Shown here one piece after another: positions 1 to 6,520 of a DNA stretch of 9,666 nt. The notes below the pieces were generated by a model that was not told where the DNA came from, did no database searches, and saw only the letters and a list, made by a program, of their open reading frames with translations. How positions within the stretch are numbered: the stretch's first letter is position 1; every line of letters begins with the position of its first letter. Source of the stretch: Deltaproteobacteria bacterium. Its GTDB lineage: Bacteria > Myxococcota > Myxococcia > Myxococcales > Myxococcaceae. The DNA lies in assembly GCA_016875515.1 (NCBI GenBank), contig VGRA01000059.1, positions 1-9,666 of the forward strand, given 5' to 3'. The position numbers and the translations under genes were made by a program.

Positions 1-551
1 ACAGCCAGCGGCTGAAGATCTCCCCGGGGGCGCCGGGGGACCCGGGCGAGAGCTCCGCGGGCCGCGTGGGGCGGCCTGGGCCGGTCAACCTGATGCCGTC
101 CGCGGCGGTGCTGGACCGCATCTCCGGGGCGGCCGCGAACGATCACCTGAAGGACGTGGAGGAGGGAGACGGCACCTTCCTCAACACGCGCGAGTGGAAG
201 TACGCCTCGTTCTTCAACCGGGTGAAGCAGAGCGTGGGGATGCAGTGGGATCCGAGCACGGCGCTGCGGCACCGGGATCCCTCTGGAGAGACGTACACCG
301 GAAGGGACCGCTACACGCTTCTGTCGGTGAAGCTGGGGGCAGACGGCCGCATCCGCGAGGTGGCGGTGGAGAAGAGCTGCGGCCTGGACTTCCTGGACCT
401 AGAGGCGGTGAGGAGTTTCGAGCGCGCACAACCCTTCCCCAACCCGCCGGCGGGGCTGTTGGACGGGGACTCGCAGGTGAAGTTCAGCTTCGGCTTCTTC
501 CTGGACATGGGCGGAGGGCCGCGGATGCGGCTCTTCCGCCAGGCGAACTGA
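1..551 (+). CDS. TonB C-terminal-domain protein (5' end outside window)
   Basis: The frame is open from the left edge (first whole codon at 3) and ends in TGA at 549-551, leaving about 182 codons. From about 195 the product reads WKYASFFNRVKQSV, then a stretch with LLSVKLGADGRIREVAVEKS, DFLDLEAVRSF and PFPNPPAGL. This is the TonB C-terminal fold as seen in the many TonB/AgmX-like proteins of myxobacteria: an amphipathic helix, a beta-strand with the G-x-I/V motif, the 'D.EAV.SF..A.PFP.PP' helix-turn, and a last beta-strand. Such proteins span the periplasm and pass inner-membrane motor energy to an outer-membrane partner, in transport or in gliding motility. The part before 195 is Gly/Pro/Ala-rich linker. 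The membrane anchor would lie upstream of the window. A GTG at 66 is in frame, but the reading frame runs on upstream of it, so I do not take it as the start. The gene converges on gcvP with 24 bp between the stop codons. The exact role is unknown. Confidence 0.8.
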   Translation, partial: SQRLKISPGAPGDPGESSAGRVGRPGPVNLMPSAAVLDRISGAAANDHLKDVEEGDGTFLNTREWKYASFFNRVKQSVGMQWDPSTALRHRDPSGETYTGRDRYTLLSVKLGADGRIREVAVEKSCGLDFLDLEAVRSFERAQPFPNPPAGLLDGDSQVKFSFGFFLDMGGGPRMRLFRQAN

Positions 552-575
552 ACGGACGGCGATGCCGAGGGGCGG

Positions 576-3470
576 CTACGCCCGTGCCGCCGGCGCGGGG
601 GCGTCCCGGTACGCCTCCATGGGGGGGCAGCTGCACACGAGCTTGCGGTCCCCGAGCACATTGTTGATGCGCCCCACGGTGGGCCACACCTTGGCGGCGC
701 GCGCGTGCGCGGACGGGAAGGCCGCCATCGCGCGGCTGTAGGGGCGGGTCCAGGACTCCGCGGTGACCACCTCCGCGGTGTGGGGGGCGTGCTTGAGGAC
801 GTTGCCCTCGCGCGGCTGGCGCCCCTCCTCGATGTCCCGGATCTCGTTGCGGATGGAGATCATCGCCTCTACGAAGCGGTCCAGCTCCGCGCGGGACTCG
901 CTCTCCGTGGGCTCCACCATGAGCGTGCCGGGCACGGGGAAGCTGACCGTGGGCGCATGGAAGCCGTAGTCCATCAGCCGCTTGGCAATGTCTTCTACCT
1001 CCACGCCAGCGGACTGCTTGAGCTTGCGCGTGTCCAGGATGCACTCGTGGGCCACGCGGCCGCTGGCGCCGCGGTACAGCACCGGGTAGTGGCCCTCCAG
1101 CCGGGCGGCCAGGTAGTTGGCGTTGAGGATGGCCACCTGCGTGGCGCGCGTCATCCCTGCCCCGCCCAGCAGCTTCGCGTACATCCAGCTGATGGCGAGC
1201 ACGGAGGAGGAGCCCCAGGGCGCGGCGGAGACGGGTCCAATGGCCTGCGCACCGCCCGTCTTCACCACCGGGTGGCCCGGCAGGAACGGGGTCAGGTGCG
1301 CCGCCACGCAGATGGGGCCCATGCCGGGACCGCCGCCGCCATGCGGGATGGCGAAGGTCTTGTGGAGGTTGATGTGGCACACGTCCGCGCCCATGTCGCC
1401 GGGGCGGGAGACGCCCACCTGGGCGTTCAGGTTGGCGCCGTCCATGTACACCTGGCCGCCGCGCTCGTGGATGGCCTGGCAGATCTGGACAATCTGCTCC
1501 TCGAACACGCCGTGGGTGGACGGGTAGGTCACCATCAGCGCCGCGAGCGAGTCCTTGTACTGCTCCGCCTTGGCCACCAGGTCTGCCACGTCCACGTTGC
1601 CGCTGCCGTCCGTGGCCACCACCACCACCTTCATCCCCGCCATGACCGCGGAGGCGGGGTTGGTGCCGTGGGCAGACTGCGGGATGAGGCAGATGTCCCG
1701 GTGCCCCTGCCCACGCGCCCGGTGCCAGGCGCGGATGACGAGCAGCCCGGCGTACTCGCCCTGGCTGCCCGCGTTGGGCTGCAGCGAGCAGCCGGCGAAG
1801 CCGGTCACCTCGCACAGCGTGGACTCGAGGTCCCGGAAGATCTGCTGGTAGCCCGCCGCCTGCTCCACCGGCGCAAACGGGTGGAGGCGGTTGATCTCCG
1901 GCCAGGTGATGGGCTCCATCTCCGCCGTGGCGTTCAGCTTCATGGTGCAACTGCCGAGCGGGATCATGGTCTGGGTGAGCGAGAGATCCTTGCTCTCCAA
2001 CCAGCGCATGTACCGGAGCATCTCCGTCTCGGAGTGGTACCGGTTGAAAACCGGGTGCTGCAGGTAGCGGGTGGTGCGGACAAAGCCGGCGGGGATGCGG
2101 CGGTCTGCCTTCGCAGCGAGCGCGAGGGCCTGCCCCGCCTGATCCCGCCCGGCAAAGACGGCGAGCAACTGCTCCAACTCCACCTCGGTGGTGGCCTCGT
2201 CCAGCGTGATGCCCACGCCGTCCGGAAAGGCGCGCAGGTTGATGCGGCGCGCGGCTGCGGAAGCCACCCAGCCGGACACCTGGGCGGCGCTTCCTTCCAC
2301 GCGCACGGTGTCGAAGAACTGGCCGTGCCGAAGCTTCAGCCCCGTGGCCTCCAGCCCGTGCGCGAGCGTGGCGGCGAGCGCGTGCACCCGTTCAGCAATG
2401 GCCTTCAGCCCTTGGGGACCGTGGTAGGCGGCGTACATCCCGGCCACCACCGCCAGCAGCACCTGCGCGGTGCAGATGTTGGACGTGGCCTTCTCCCGGC
2501 GGATGTGCTGCTCGCGCGTCTGCAGCGCCATGCGCAGCGCGGGCTTGCCGTTGGCGTCCTCCGACACGCCGATGAGCCGCCCCGGCAGCTGGCGGGCGTA
2601 GGCGTTGCGCGTGGCGAAGAAGGCGGCGTGCGGGCCGCCATAGCCCAGCGGCACGCCGAAGCGCTGGCTGTTTCCGAGCACCACGTCCGCCCCCCACTGG
2701 CCGGGGGGCGTGAGCAGCGTGAGCGAGAGCAGGTCCGCGGCCACCGCCACGAGCGCCCCCGCGGCGTGGGCCTTGTCCGTCACGGCGCGGTGGTCCCTCA
2801 GCGCGCCGTCCGTGGATGGGTACTGAAGCAGCACGCCGAAGGGCTTGTTCGCCGCGAAGTCGTAGGTGTCCGGGTTGCCCACGTCCACTTGGATACCGAG
2901 CGGCTCGGCGCGGGTGCGCACCACCGCCAGCGTCTGCGGGTGGCAGTCCTCGGCCACGAAGAAGCGGCCCGCCTCCTCCCGGTTCTGGACGGCCTGCAGC
3001 AGGTGCATGGCCTCCGCGGCGGCGGTGGCCTCGTCCAGCAGCGAGGCGTTGGCGATCTCCATCCCGGTGAGATCGATGACCATCGTCTGGTAGTTCAGCA
3101 GGGCCTGCAGGCGCCCCTGGCTGATCTCCGCCTGGTACGGGGTGTACGCCGTGTACCATCCCGGGTTCTGGACGATGTTGCGGAGGATGACGAGCGGCGT
3201 GAGCGTGTCCGCGTAGCCCATGCCGATGAAGCTGCGCCACACCTGGTTGTGCGAGGCGAGGGCCTTCAGGTGTGCGAGCAGCTCGTGCTCACCGTGGGCA
3301 GGGCCGGTGGCCAGCGGGGCCTTCGAGCGGATGGCGCCCGGCAAGGTCTCCGCGACGAGCGCCTCGAGGGAGGGGGCGCCCACCACCTTCAGCATGGCCT
3401 CCACCTCCTCAGGCGAAGGGCCGATGTGGCGGTTCACGAAGCGGTCAGCCCGGGAGAGATCGAGTGCCAT
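576..3470 (-). CDS. gcvP: Glycine dehydrogenase (decarboxylating), P protein
   Basis: This is the P protein of the glycine cleavage system. It is a PLP enzyme that decarboxylates glycine and passes the aminomethyl group to the lipoyl arm of GcvH in the cytoplasm. At 964 residues it is the long, single-chain form (E. coli about 957), not the split GcvPA/GcvPB form. The N-terminal half carries RHIGPS (residues 14-19), the GMGYADT region (83-89), [19 protein letters not shown] (102-120) and [12 protein letters not shown] (144-155). The C-terminal half carries [13 protein letters not shown] (502-514), [12 protein letters not shown] (565-576), [10 protein letters not shown] (599-608), DGANLNAQ (677-684) and [18 protein letters not shown]. 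Lys704 is the expected Schiff-base lysine. ATG 3470 gives the usual short N-terminus. It has no Shine-Dalgarno, but a TATAAC hexamer lies 11 nt upstream. The stop is TAG at 576-578. The gene lies 101 bp downstream of gcvH, past a strong hairpin, so it may be transcribed on its own as well as, or instead of, from the gcvT promoter. Confidence 0.98.
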   Translation of the reverse strand: MALDLSRADRFVNRHIGPSPEEVEAMLKVVGAPSLEALVAETLPGAIRSKAPLATGPAHGEHELLAHLKALASHNQVWRSFIGMGYADTLTPLVILRNIVQNPGWYTAYTPYQAEISQGRLQALLNYQTMVIDLTGMEIANASLLDEATAAAEAMHLLQAVQNREEAGRFFVAEDCHPQTLAVVRTRAEPLGIQVDVGNPDTYDFAANKPFGVLLQYPSTDGALRDHRAVTDKAHAAGALVAVAADLLSLTLLTPPGQWGADVVLGNSQRFGVPLGYGGPHAAFFATRNAYARQLPGRLIGVSEDANGKPALRMALQTREQHIRREKATSNICTAQVLLAVVAGMYAAYHGPQGLKAIAERVHALAATLAHGLEATGLKLRHGQFFDTVRVEGSAAQVSGWVASAAARRINLRAFPDGVGITLDEATTEVELEQLLAVFAGRDQAGQALALAAKADRRIPAGFVRTTRYLQHPVFNRYHSETEMLRYMRWLESKDLSLTQTMIPLGSCTMKLNATAEMEPITWPEINRLHPFAPVEQAAGYQQIFRDLESTLCEVTGFAGCSLQPNAGSQGEYAGLLVIRAWHRARGQGHRDICLIPQSAHGTNPASAVMAGMKVVVVATDGSGNVDVADLVAKAEQYKDSLAALMVTYPSTHGVFEEQIVQICQAIHERGGQVYMDGANLNAQVGVSRPGDMGADVCHINLHKTFAIPHGGGGPGMGPICVAAHLTPFLPGHPVVKTGGAQAIGPVSAAPWGSSSVLAISWMYAKLLGGAGMTRATQVAILNANYLAARLEGHYPVLYRGASGRVAHECILDTRKLKQSAGVEVEDIAKRLMDYGFHAPTVSFPVPGTLMVEPTESESRAELDRFVEAMISIRNEIRDIEEGRQPREGNVLKHAPHTAEVVTAESWTRPYSRAMAAFPSAHARAAKVWPTVGRINNVLGDRKLVCSCPPMEAYRDAPAPAARA

Positions 3471-3481
3471 AGGTGGGCGTC

Positions 3482-3487
3482 GTTATA
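3482..3487 (-). promoter_or_regulatory. Candidate gcvP -10 hexamer (TATAAC)
   Basis: On the minus strand TATAAC (5 of 6 to TATAAT) ends 11 nt before the gcvP ATG. No good -35 hexamer stands 16-18 nt further up; the best is TTTCCT. No Shine-Dalgarno lies between this hexamer and the ATG, so transcription would start within a few bases of the start codon. It would let gcvP be expressed apart from gcvTH. Confidence 0.4.
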
Positions 3488-3515
3488 CCCAAGGATGGGC
3501 ACAAGGAAACCTCGG

Positions 3516-3540
3516 CCGGCGGGGAGTGCTTCCCCGCCGG
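3516..3540 (-). terminator. GC-rich hairpin between gcvH and gcvP
   Basis: A perfect 10-bp stem has arms CCGGCGGGGA (3516-3525) and TCCCCGCCGG (3531-3540) with a 5-nt loop. In the gcvH-to-gcvP direction the stem is followed by CCGAGGTTTCCTT, a weak T-rich run, while on the plus strand no T run follows. It sits after the gcvH stop and before the candidate gcvP promoter, the right place for a terminator or partial attenuator of the gcvTH transcript. The poor U-tract leaves open that it only stabilises or helps process the mRNA. Confidence 0.5.
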
Positions 3541-3571
3541 ATTCGCCGCGCTGATGGGAGGGTGCAGCCGT

Positions 3572-3949
3572 TCAGCCCAGCAGCTTGACGTAGCTGTCGG
3601 CGTCCATCAGGTGCGAGGTGTCCCCGTCCGTGGGCTCCAGCTCCACGAGCCACCCTGCGCCGTACGGATCAGAATTGAGGGCGCTCGGGTCTGCCTTGAG
3701 GGCCTCGTTCGCCTTCACCACCTTGCCGGTGACGGGGGCGAACAGGTCGGATGCGGCCTTGGTGGACTCGGCGGCGCCAAAGGGCTTGCCCGCGGTCACC
3801 TGCTTGCCCACCTCCGGCAGGTCCACAAACACCACCTCGCCCAGCTCCGCCTGAGCGTGGTCCGTGATGCCGATGACGTAGCGCGAACCCTCGGCGCGCG
3901 CCCACTCATGGTCCTTCGTGTACTTCAGACTGCCCGGGTAGTTGCCCAT
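3572..3949 (-). CDS. gcvH: Glycine cleavage system H protein
   Basis: GcvH is the small lipoyl carrier that shuttles the aminomethyl group from GcvP to GcvT and is then reoxidised by the L protein. The product is 125 residues, close to the usual 125-130. It has the family N-terminus with YTKDHEWAR (residues 10-18), GITDHAQAELGEVVFVDLPEVG (27-48) and the lipoylation site GAAESTKAASDLF, in which Lys64 is the expected lipoyl-lysine, in the same position as in E. coli. PVTGKVV (72-78), PYGAGWLVEL (95-104) and a short acidic tail follow. The usual Val before the lipoyl lysine is Thr here (ESTKA), a conservative change. The start is ATG 3949, 8 nt after a perfect AGGAGG. It starts 12 nt after the gcvT stop, so the two genes are surely co-transcribed. 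gcvP follows after 101 bp. Confidence 0.97.
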   Translation of the reverse strand: MGNYPGSLKYTKDHEWARAEGSRYVIGITDHAQAELGEVVFVDLPEVGKQVTAGKPFGAAESTKAASDLFAPVTGKVVKANEALKADPSALNSDPYGAGWLVELEPTDGDTSHLMDADSYVKLLG

Positions 3950-3957
3950 GTCCCTCT

Positions 3958-3963
3958 CCTCCT
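3958..3963 (-). promoter_or_regulatory. Strong ribosome binding site of gcvH
   Basis: AGGAGG on the minus strand, 8 nt before the gcvH ATG, overlaps the last two bases of the gcvT stop codon TAG. It is the strongest Shine-Dalgarno in the window. It fits a need for more GcvH than GcvT, since the H protein is the mobile carrier; that last point is inference. Confidence 0.8.
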
Positions 3964-5044
3964 AGCCCCGCTTCCAGAACGGCGTCTTCACCACGCGCGC
4001 CGCCACCGGGCGGCCGCGGATCTCCACGTCAAAGGTGCTGCCCTCTGCCGAGTGCGCGGCCGGTACGTACCCGATCCCGATGGCCTTCTTCACGGACGGC
4101 CCGAGGGTACCGGACGTCACCTCCCCCACCCGCTGCCCGTCCTTGAGGACCGGGTAGCCATGGCGGGCGATGCCGGCGCCGGTGAGCTCGAAGCCCACCA
4201 GCCTGCGCGGGACGCCGGCAGCCTTCTGCCGCTCCAGCGCCGCCTTGCCGACGAAGTCCTGCTTGTCCAGCTTGACGATCCAGCCGAGGCCCGCCTCCAG
4301 CGGGGTGTGCGCGTCATCGATGTCGTTTCCGTAAAGGGCGTACTTCATCTCCGTGCGAAGCGAGTCCCGGGCCCCCAGCCCCGCGGGCTTGAGCCCGTTC
4401 GCGGCCCCTGCAGCGAGCAGCGCGTTCCAGAGGGCCTCCGCGCGGACTGGGGCGCAGTACAGCTCGAAGCCGTCCTCCCCGGTGTACCCAGTGCGGGCGA
4501 TGATGCAGTCCACCCCGGCTACGGCCCCCTCCGTGAAGCGGTAGGTGCCCACGCCGGACAGCTGCACGGGGGTGAGCCGCTGGAGGATGGCGGCCGCCTT
4601 CGGCCCCTGCAGCGCCAGCTGGGCGAATTCGTCCGAGCGGTCCACCGGGGTGCAGCCGCGGGCGCGCGCCGTCATCCAGGCGAAGTCCTTCTCCCGGTTG
4701 CTGGCGTTCACGCAGACGAGGATTCGCTCGGCGGAGAAGCGGTAGGCCACCACGTCGTCCACGAAGCCGCCCTCGTCGTTGAGGAGCCCGGCGTACAGGG
4801 CCTGCCCGTCAGCGCAACGCGACAAGTCATTCGTGAGCAGCCCGTTGACGGCTGCCAGCGCGCCCGGGCCGTGGAACTCGATCTCCCCCATGTGCGAGAC
4901 GTCGAACAGGCCCGCCGCGGTGCGCACCGCCTCGTGCTCGGCGATGACGGAGGTGTACTGCACCGGCATGTCCCAGCCGGCGAAATCCACCATCCTGGCG
5001 CCGAGCTTCCGGTGGGCTGCGTTGAGCGGGGTCTGCCTGGACAT
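3962..5044 (-). CDS. gcvT: Aminomethyltransferase, glycine cleavage T protein
   Basis: GcvT takes the aminomethyl group from lipoyl-GcvH, releases ammonia and transfers the C1 unit to tetrahydrofolate, giving 5,10-methylene-THF. The product is 360 residues (E. coli 364). Family motifs are TPLNAAHRKLGARMVDFAGW (5-24), the EHEAVRTAAGLFDVSHMGEI stretch (36-55), NDEGGFVDDVV (89-99), which holds the conserved catalytic Asp (D96/D97), and NASNREKD; further on are ARTGYTGEDGFELY and GLGARDSLR, then GYVP and WKRG at the C-terminus. The frame stays open 81 codons upstream of ATG 5044. I reject that extension because it runs antisense through metF, while ATG 5044 has GGAG at a 7-nt spacing (5052-5055) and begins the conserved N-terminus. 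A sigma-70-like promoter lies 30 nt upstream. It is the first gene of the gcv block. Confidence 0.97.
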   Translation of the reverse strand: MSRQTPLNAAHRKLGARMVDFAGWDMPVQYTSVIAEHEAVRTAAGLFDVSHMGEIEFHGPGALAAVNGLLTNDLSRCADGQALYAGLLNDEGGFVDDVVAYRFSAERILVCVNASNREKDFAWMTARARGCTPVDRSDEFAQLALQGPKAAAILQRLTPVQLSGVGTYRFTEGAVAGVDCIIARTGYTGEDGFELYCAPVRAEALWNALLAAGAANGLKPAGLGARDSLRTEMKYALYGNDIDDAHTPLEAGLGWIVKLDKQDFVGKAALERQKAAGVPRRLVGFELTGAGIARHGYPVLKDGQRVGEVTSGTLGPSVKKAIGIGYVPAAHSAEGSTFDVEIRGRPVAARVVKTPFWKRG

Positions 5045-5074
5045 CTGGGTGCTCCGGGGGCGAAGGGGCGCCGG

Positions 5075-5102
5075 ATGATAGCGACCGACCCCGGGGGTGC
5101 AA
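5075..5102 (-). promoter_or_regulatory. Candidate sigma-70-type promoter of gcvTH
   Basis: On the minus strand TTGCAC (5097-5102), a 16-bp spacer and TATCAT (5075-5080, 5 of 6 to TATAAT) stand upstream of gcvT. Transcription would begin near 5068, giving a leader of about 24 nt that carries the gcvT ribosome site GGAG (5052-5055). An 11-bp imperfect palindrome, ACCCC-G-GGGGT (5088-5098), sits in the spacer and could be an operator. The leader is too short for a glycine riboswitch. Confidence 0.55.
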
Positions 5103-5128
5103 GCGTGCGGTGGCCTCCCCGCCCCCGG

Positions 5129-5134
5129 TATGCT
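5129..5134 (+). promoter_or_regulatory. Candidate metF -10 hexamer (TATGCT)
   Basis: TATGCT (4 of 6 to TATAAT) ends 10 nt before the metF ATG. Only pyrimidine/G-rich sequence without a Shine-Dalgarno lies between them. A -35 at the right distance (around 5106-5111, TGCGGT) is poor. If real, it fires back-to-back with the gcvT promoter inside a 100-bp divergent region, and the metF mRNA would be nearly leaderless. Confidence 0.35.
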
Positions 5135-5144
5135 CGCGCCGCCC

Positions 5145-6008
5145 ATGAAAGTACGCGCGCGCCTCAACCCGTCCCGGCCCTGCTTCTCCTTCGAGTTCTT
5201 CCCGCCGAAGACGGACGAGGGCGAGGCACGGCTGATGGAGACCCTGCACGAACTGCAGGGGCTGGAGCCGGGGTTCGTGTCCGTCACCTACGGTGCTGGC
5301 GGCGGGGAGCGGAGCCGGTCCCTGTCCCTGGCCACCCGCATCCAGCGCGAGACGGGGCTGACCACTGTGGCGCACGTGGCGTGCGTGGGACACACGCGCG
5401 CGGAGCTGGGGGAGATCCTGGACCGGCTCTCCGGCGAGGGGATCCAAAACGTACTCGCCCTGCGCGGCGATGTCCCGCGGGACGGCGGCCAGCCGCCGGG
5501 GGACTTCCGTCACGCGCAGGGACTGGTGGAGTTCATCCAGGAGCGCGGGCAGGGCTTGTGCGTGGGAGGGGCGGGCTACCCGGAGGGCCACGTGGAGACG
5601 CTGTCCCGGGAGCAGGATCTCCTCCACCTGAAGGCCAAGGTGGACGCTGGGCTGGACTACGTGGTGACGCAGCTGTTCTTCGACAACGCGTTCTATTTCG
5701 ACTTCGTGGAGCGGGCGCGGAGGGTGGGAATCAACGTCCCCATCGTCCCGGGGATCATGCCCATCACCAGCTACGTGCAGGTGAAACGCTTCATCCGCAT
5801 GTGCGGCGCCACGGTGCCCATGCGGCTGCAGCTGCAGTTGGAGCGCCTGCAGGAAGACCCGCAGTCGGTCACGCAACTGGGCGTGGCGCACGCCACGGTG
5901 CAGTGCATGGAACTGCTGCAGCGGGGCGCCCCGGGTATCCACTTCTACACGCTCAACAAGAGCCCGGCGGCGCGGCTGATCGTGGGCGCACTGCACGGGC
6001 GGGTGTGA
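5145..6008 (+). CDS. metF: 5,10-methylenetetrahydrofolate reductase
   Basis: MetF is the FAD enzyme that reduces 5,10-methylene-THF to 5-methyl-THF, the methyl donor for methionine synthesis. The product is 287 residues (E. coli 296), the short bacterial form without the eukaryotic regulatory domain. Motifs run in order. FSFEFFPPKTDEG (14-26) holds Glu17, matching the catalytic Glu28 of E. coli. SVTYGAGGG (46-54) and ALRGDVPRDGG (105-115) follow, with Asp109 matching the flavin-site Asp120. Then come GGAGYPEGH (141-149), VTQLFFDNAFYFDFVERAR (174-192), VPGIMPI (201-207) and GAPGIHFYTLNKS (261-273). I chose ATG 5145: the frame is open 16 codons further up, but those lie in the promoter region. 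It is divergent from gcvT, whose enzyme supplies its substrate. Only 54 bp separate its stop from the antitoxin start, and they hold the antitoxin promoter, so the two are unlikely to be one operon. Confidence 0.97.
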   Translation: MKVRARLNPSRPCFSFEFFPPKTDEGEARLMETLHELQGLEPGFVSVTYGAGGGERSRSLSLATRIQRETGLTTVAHVACVGHTRAELGEILDRLSGEGIQNVLALRGDVPRDGGQPPGDFRHAQGLVEFIQERGQGLCVGGAGYPEGHVETLSREQDLLHLKAKVDAGLDYVVTQLFFDNAFYFDFVERARRVGINVPIVPGIMPITSYVQVKRFIRMCGATVPMRLQLQLERLQEDPQSVTQLGVAHATVQCMELLQRGAPGIHFYTLNKSPAARLIVGALHGRV

Positions 6009-6015
6009 GCACCAA

Positions 6016-6062
6016 GCATCCCTGCTTTGAGACCTGATGCAGCGGTCTCTAGCATCAGATGC
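6016..6062. repeat. Operator-like cluster of GATGC/GCATC half-sites
   Basis: Four copies of one 5-mer occur in alternating orientation: GCATC 6016-6020, GATGC 6036-6040, GCATC 6052-6056, GATGC 6058-6062. The middle pair extends to a perfect 7-bp inverted repeat, CTGATGC (6034-6040) and GCATCAG (6052-6058). The last pair forms GCATC-A-GATGC. A second inverted repeat, GAGACC (6029-6034) and GGTCTC (6044-6049), is interleaved. The cluster covers the -35, spacer, -10 and start point of the antitoxin promoter. This is where a ribbon-helix-helix antitoxin would bind to repress its own operon. Binding is inferred. Confidence 0.6.
6027..6055 (+). promoter_or_regulatory. Near-consensus promoter of the antitoxin-toxin pair
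   Basis: TTGAGA (6027-6032, 5 of 6 to TTGACA), exactly 17 bp, then TAGCAT (6050-6055, 4 of 6 to TATAAT). The antitoxin ATG is at 6063, so the predicted start point falls on or within a base or two of the A of the start codon. There is no Shine-Dalgarno. A leaderless mRNA is the simplest reading. Confidence 0.6.
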
Positions 6063-6317
6063 ATGGCTCGGACCACGCTCGACATCGACGCCCCTGTCCT
6101 GGCTGCGCTCAACCGGCTCCAGCGCGCGCAGGGCAAGACGCTCGGGAAGCTGGTGAGTGAACTGGTAGCGAGGGCGCTCTCGGAGGGCCAGGCGCCGGAA
6201 CGGCGCCGGCCGAAGAGGCTCGCGTGGAAGGCCCAGGCCATGGGCGCCCGGGTGGATCTCGAAGACCGGGAAGCGGTCTGGGCCGTGCTCGACGAGGACC
6301 CGGAGGCGCAGCGGTGA
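6063..6317 (+). CDS. VapB-type ribbon-helix-helix antitoxin
   Basis: The product is 84 residues. Residues 1-9, MARTTLDID, form the short beta-strand of a ribbon-helix-helix DNA-binding domain. Helix A is about APVLAALNRLQRAQG and helix B about KTLGKLVSELVARAL. The C-terminal part has a basic linker, then LAWKAQAMGARVDLEDREAVWAVLDE, the 'W...M...VDL.D.EAV...L' tail typical of antitoxins paired with VapC/PIN toxins, where it would occupy the toxin active site. The gene looks complete. An in-frame TTG at 6027 would add 12 residues, but it is the -35 box of the promoter, so ATG 6063 is preferred. The stop TGA overlaps the GTG start of the toxin frame by 4 nt (GTGA). The expected role is to neutralise the toxin and repress its own promoter; the half-site cluster just upstream fits. 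Its toxin partner is only half present, so the antitoxin may now be just a DNA-binding regulator. The name vapB is by family resemblance only. Confidence 0.82.
   Translation: MARTTLDIDAPVLAALNRLQRAQGKTLGKLVSELVARALSEGQAPERRRPKRLAWKAQAMGARVDLEDREAVWAVLDEDPEAQR
6302..6306 (+). promoter_or_regulatory. Ribosome binding site deciding the GTG toxin start
   Basis: GGAGG inside the last codons of the antitoxin gene stands 7 nt before GTG 6314. The perfect motif and spacing mark GTG 6314 as the original toxin start, even though the protein that follows is truncated. Confidence 0.65.
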
Positions 6318-6514
6318 GCTGCTCGCTCGAGGGAGAGGATTTCTGGGCGCACTACGTTGCGGCAGCGAAAGGACAGCGCATCCACGGCGCGCTCGTCCCG
6401 GACAGCGCGCTCGCGGCCTTGCTCCGCCAGCATGGGATCAATGTGCTGTACACGGCGGACGCGGGCTTTCGGAGGTTCCCGTTCACGAAGGTGATCAACC
6501 CGTTCGAGCAGTGA
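6314..6514 (+). CDS. Truncated PIN-domain (VapC-like) toxin, C-terminal half only
   Basis: This 66-residue frame starts at GTG 6314, overlaps the antitoxin stop by 4 nt, and has a good ribosome site. The product matches only the C-terminal half of a VapC ribonuclease: LEGEDFWAHYVAAAKGQ, then HGALVPDSALAALLRQHG, then VLYTADAGFRRFPFTKV and INPFEQ. In full PIN proteins of about 130 residues these are the helix before the third acidic residue (the Asp of VPD), and the 'T.D..F..F' strand with the fourth. The N-terminal D-x-N strand and the mid-domain Glu are absent, and no room exists for them: the antitoxin C-terminus runs straight to the start codon. VapC toxins cut RNA (often tRNA or rRNA) with four acidic residues and Mg2+, so this product should be inactive. 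An in-frame deletion of roughly 65 codons just after the start is the simplest explanation. A genuine short PIN-like protein is the alternative. It converges on folD with a 6-bp gap. Confidence 0.6.
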   Translation: MSCSLEGEDFWAHYVAAAKGQRIHGALVPDSALAALLRQHGINVLYTADAGFRRFPFTKVINPFEQ

Positions 6515-6520
6515 CGTGGC

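Noticed and set aside
552..575. A bidirectional terminator between the TonB gene and gcvP
   Set aside because: Only a 5-bp GGGCG/CGCCC stem with loop GCTA is present around the gcvP stop, with no T run on either strand. This is too weak to call.
484..1950. A 488-codon minus-strand frame overlapping the TonB gene and the 3' part of gcvP
   Set aside because: It is a shifted shadow of gcvP with low-complexity Gly/Arg/Pro sequence, and it overlaps two well-supported genes.
705..3554. A 949-codon open frame on the plus strand, antisense to gcvP
   Set aside because: The product is Arg/His/Gly/Val-rich with no recognisable domain. Long antisense frames are expected from the G/C third-position bias of gcvP, which is unmistakable on the other strand.
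5045..5144. A glycine riboswitch upstream of gcvT
   Set aside because: The gap is 100 bp in all and the predicted leader about 24 nt. No tandem aptamer-like pairing was seen.
5045..5287. An 81-codon N-terminal extension of gcvT
   Set aside because: It reads antisense through metF, has no family similarity, and lies upstream of a good ribosome site and the conserved GcvT N-terminus at ATG 5044.
3473..6037. An 854-codon plus-strand open frame spanning gcvH, gcvT and metF
   Set aside because: It runs antisense to gcvT/gcvH and out of frame through metF, has no domain, and crosses a divergent promoter region. It is a composition artefact.
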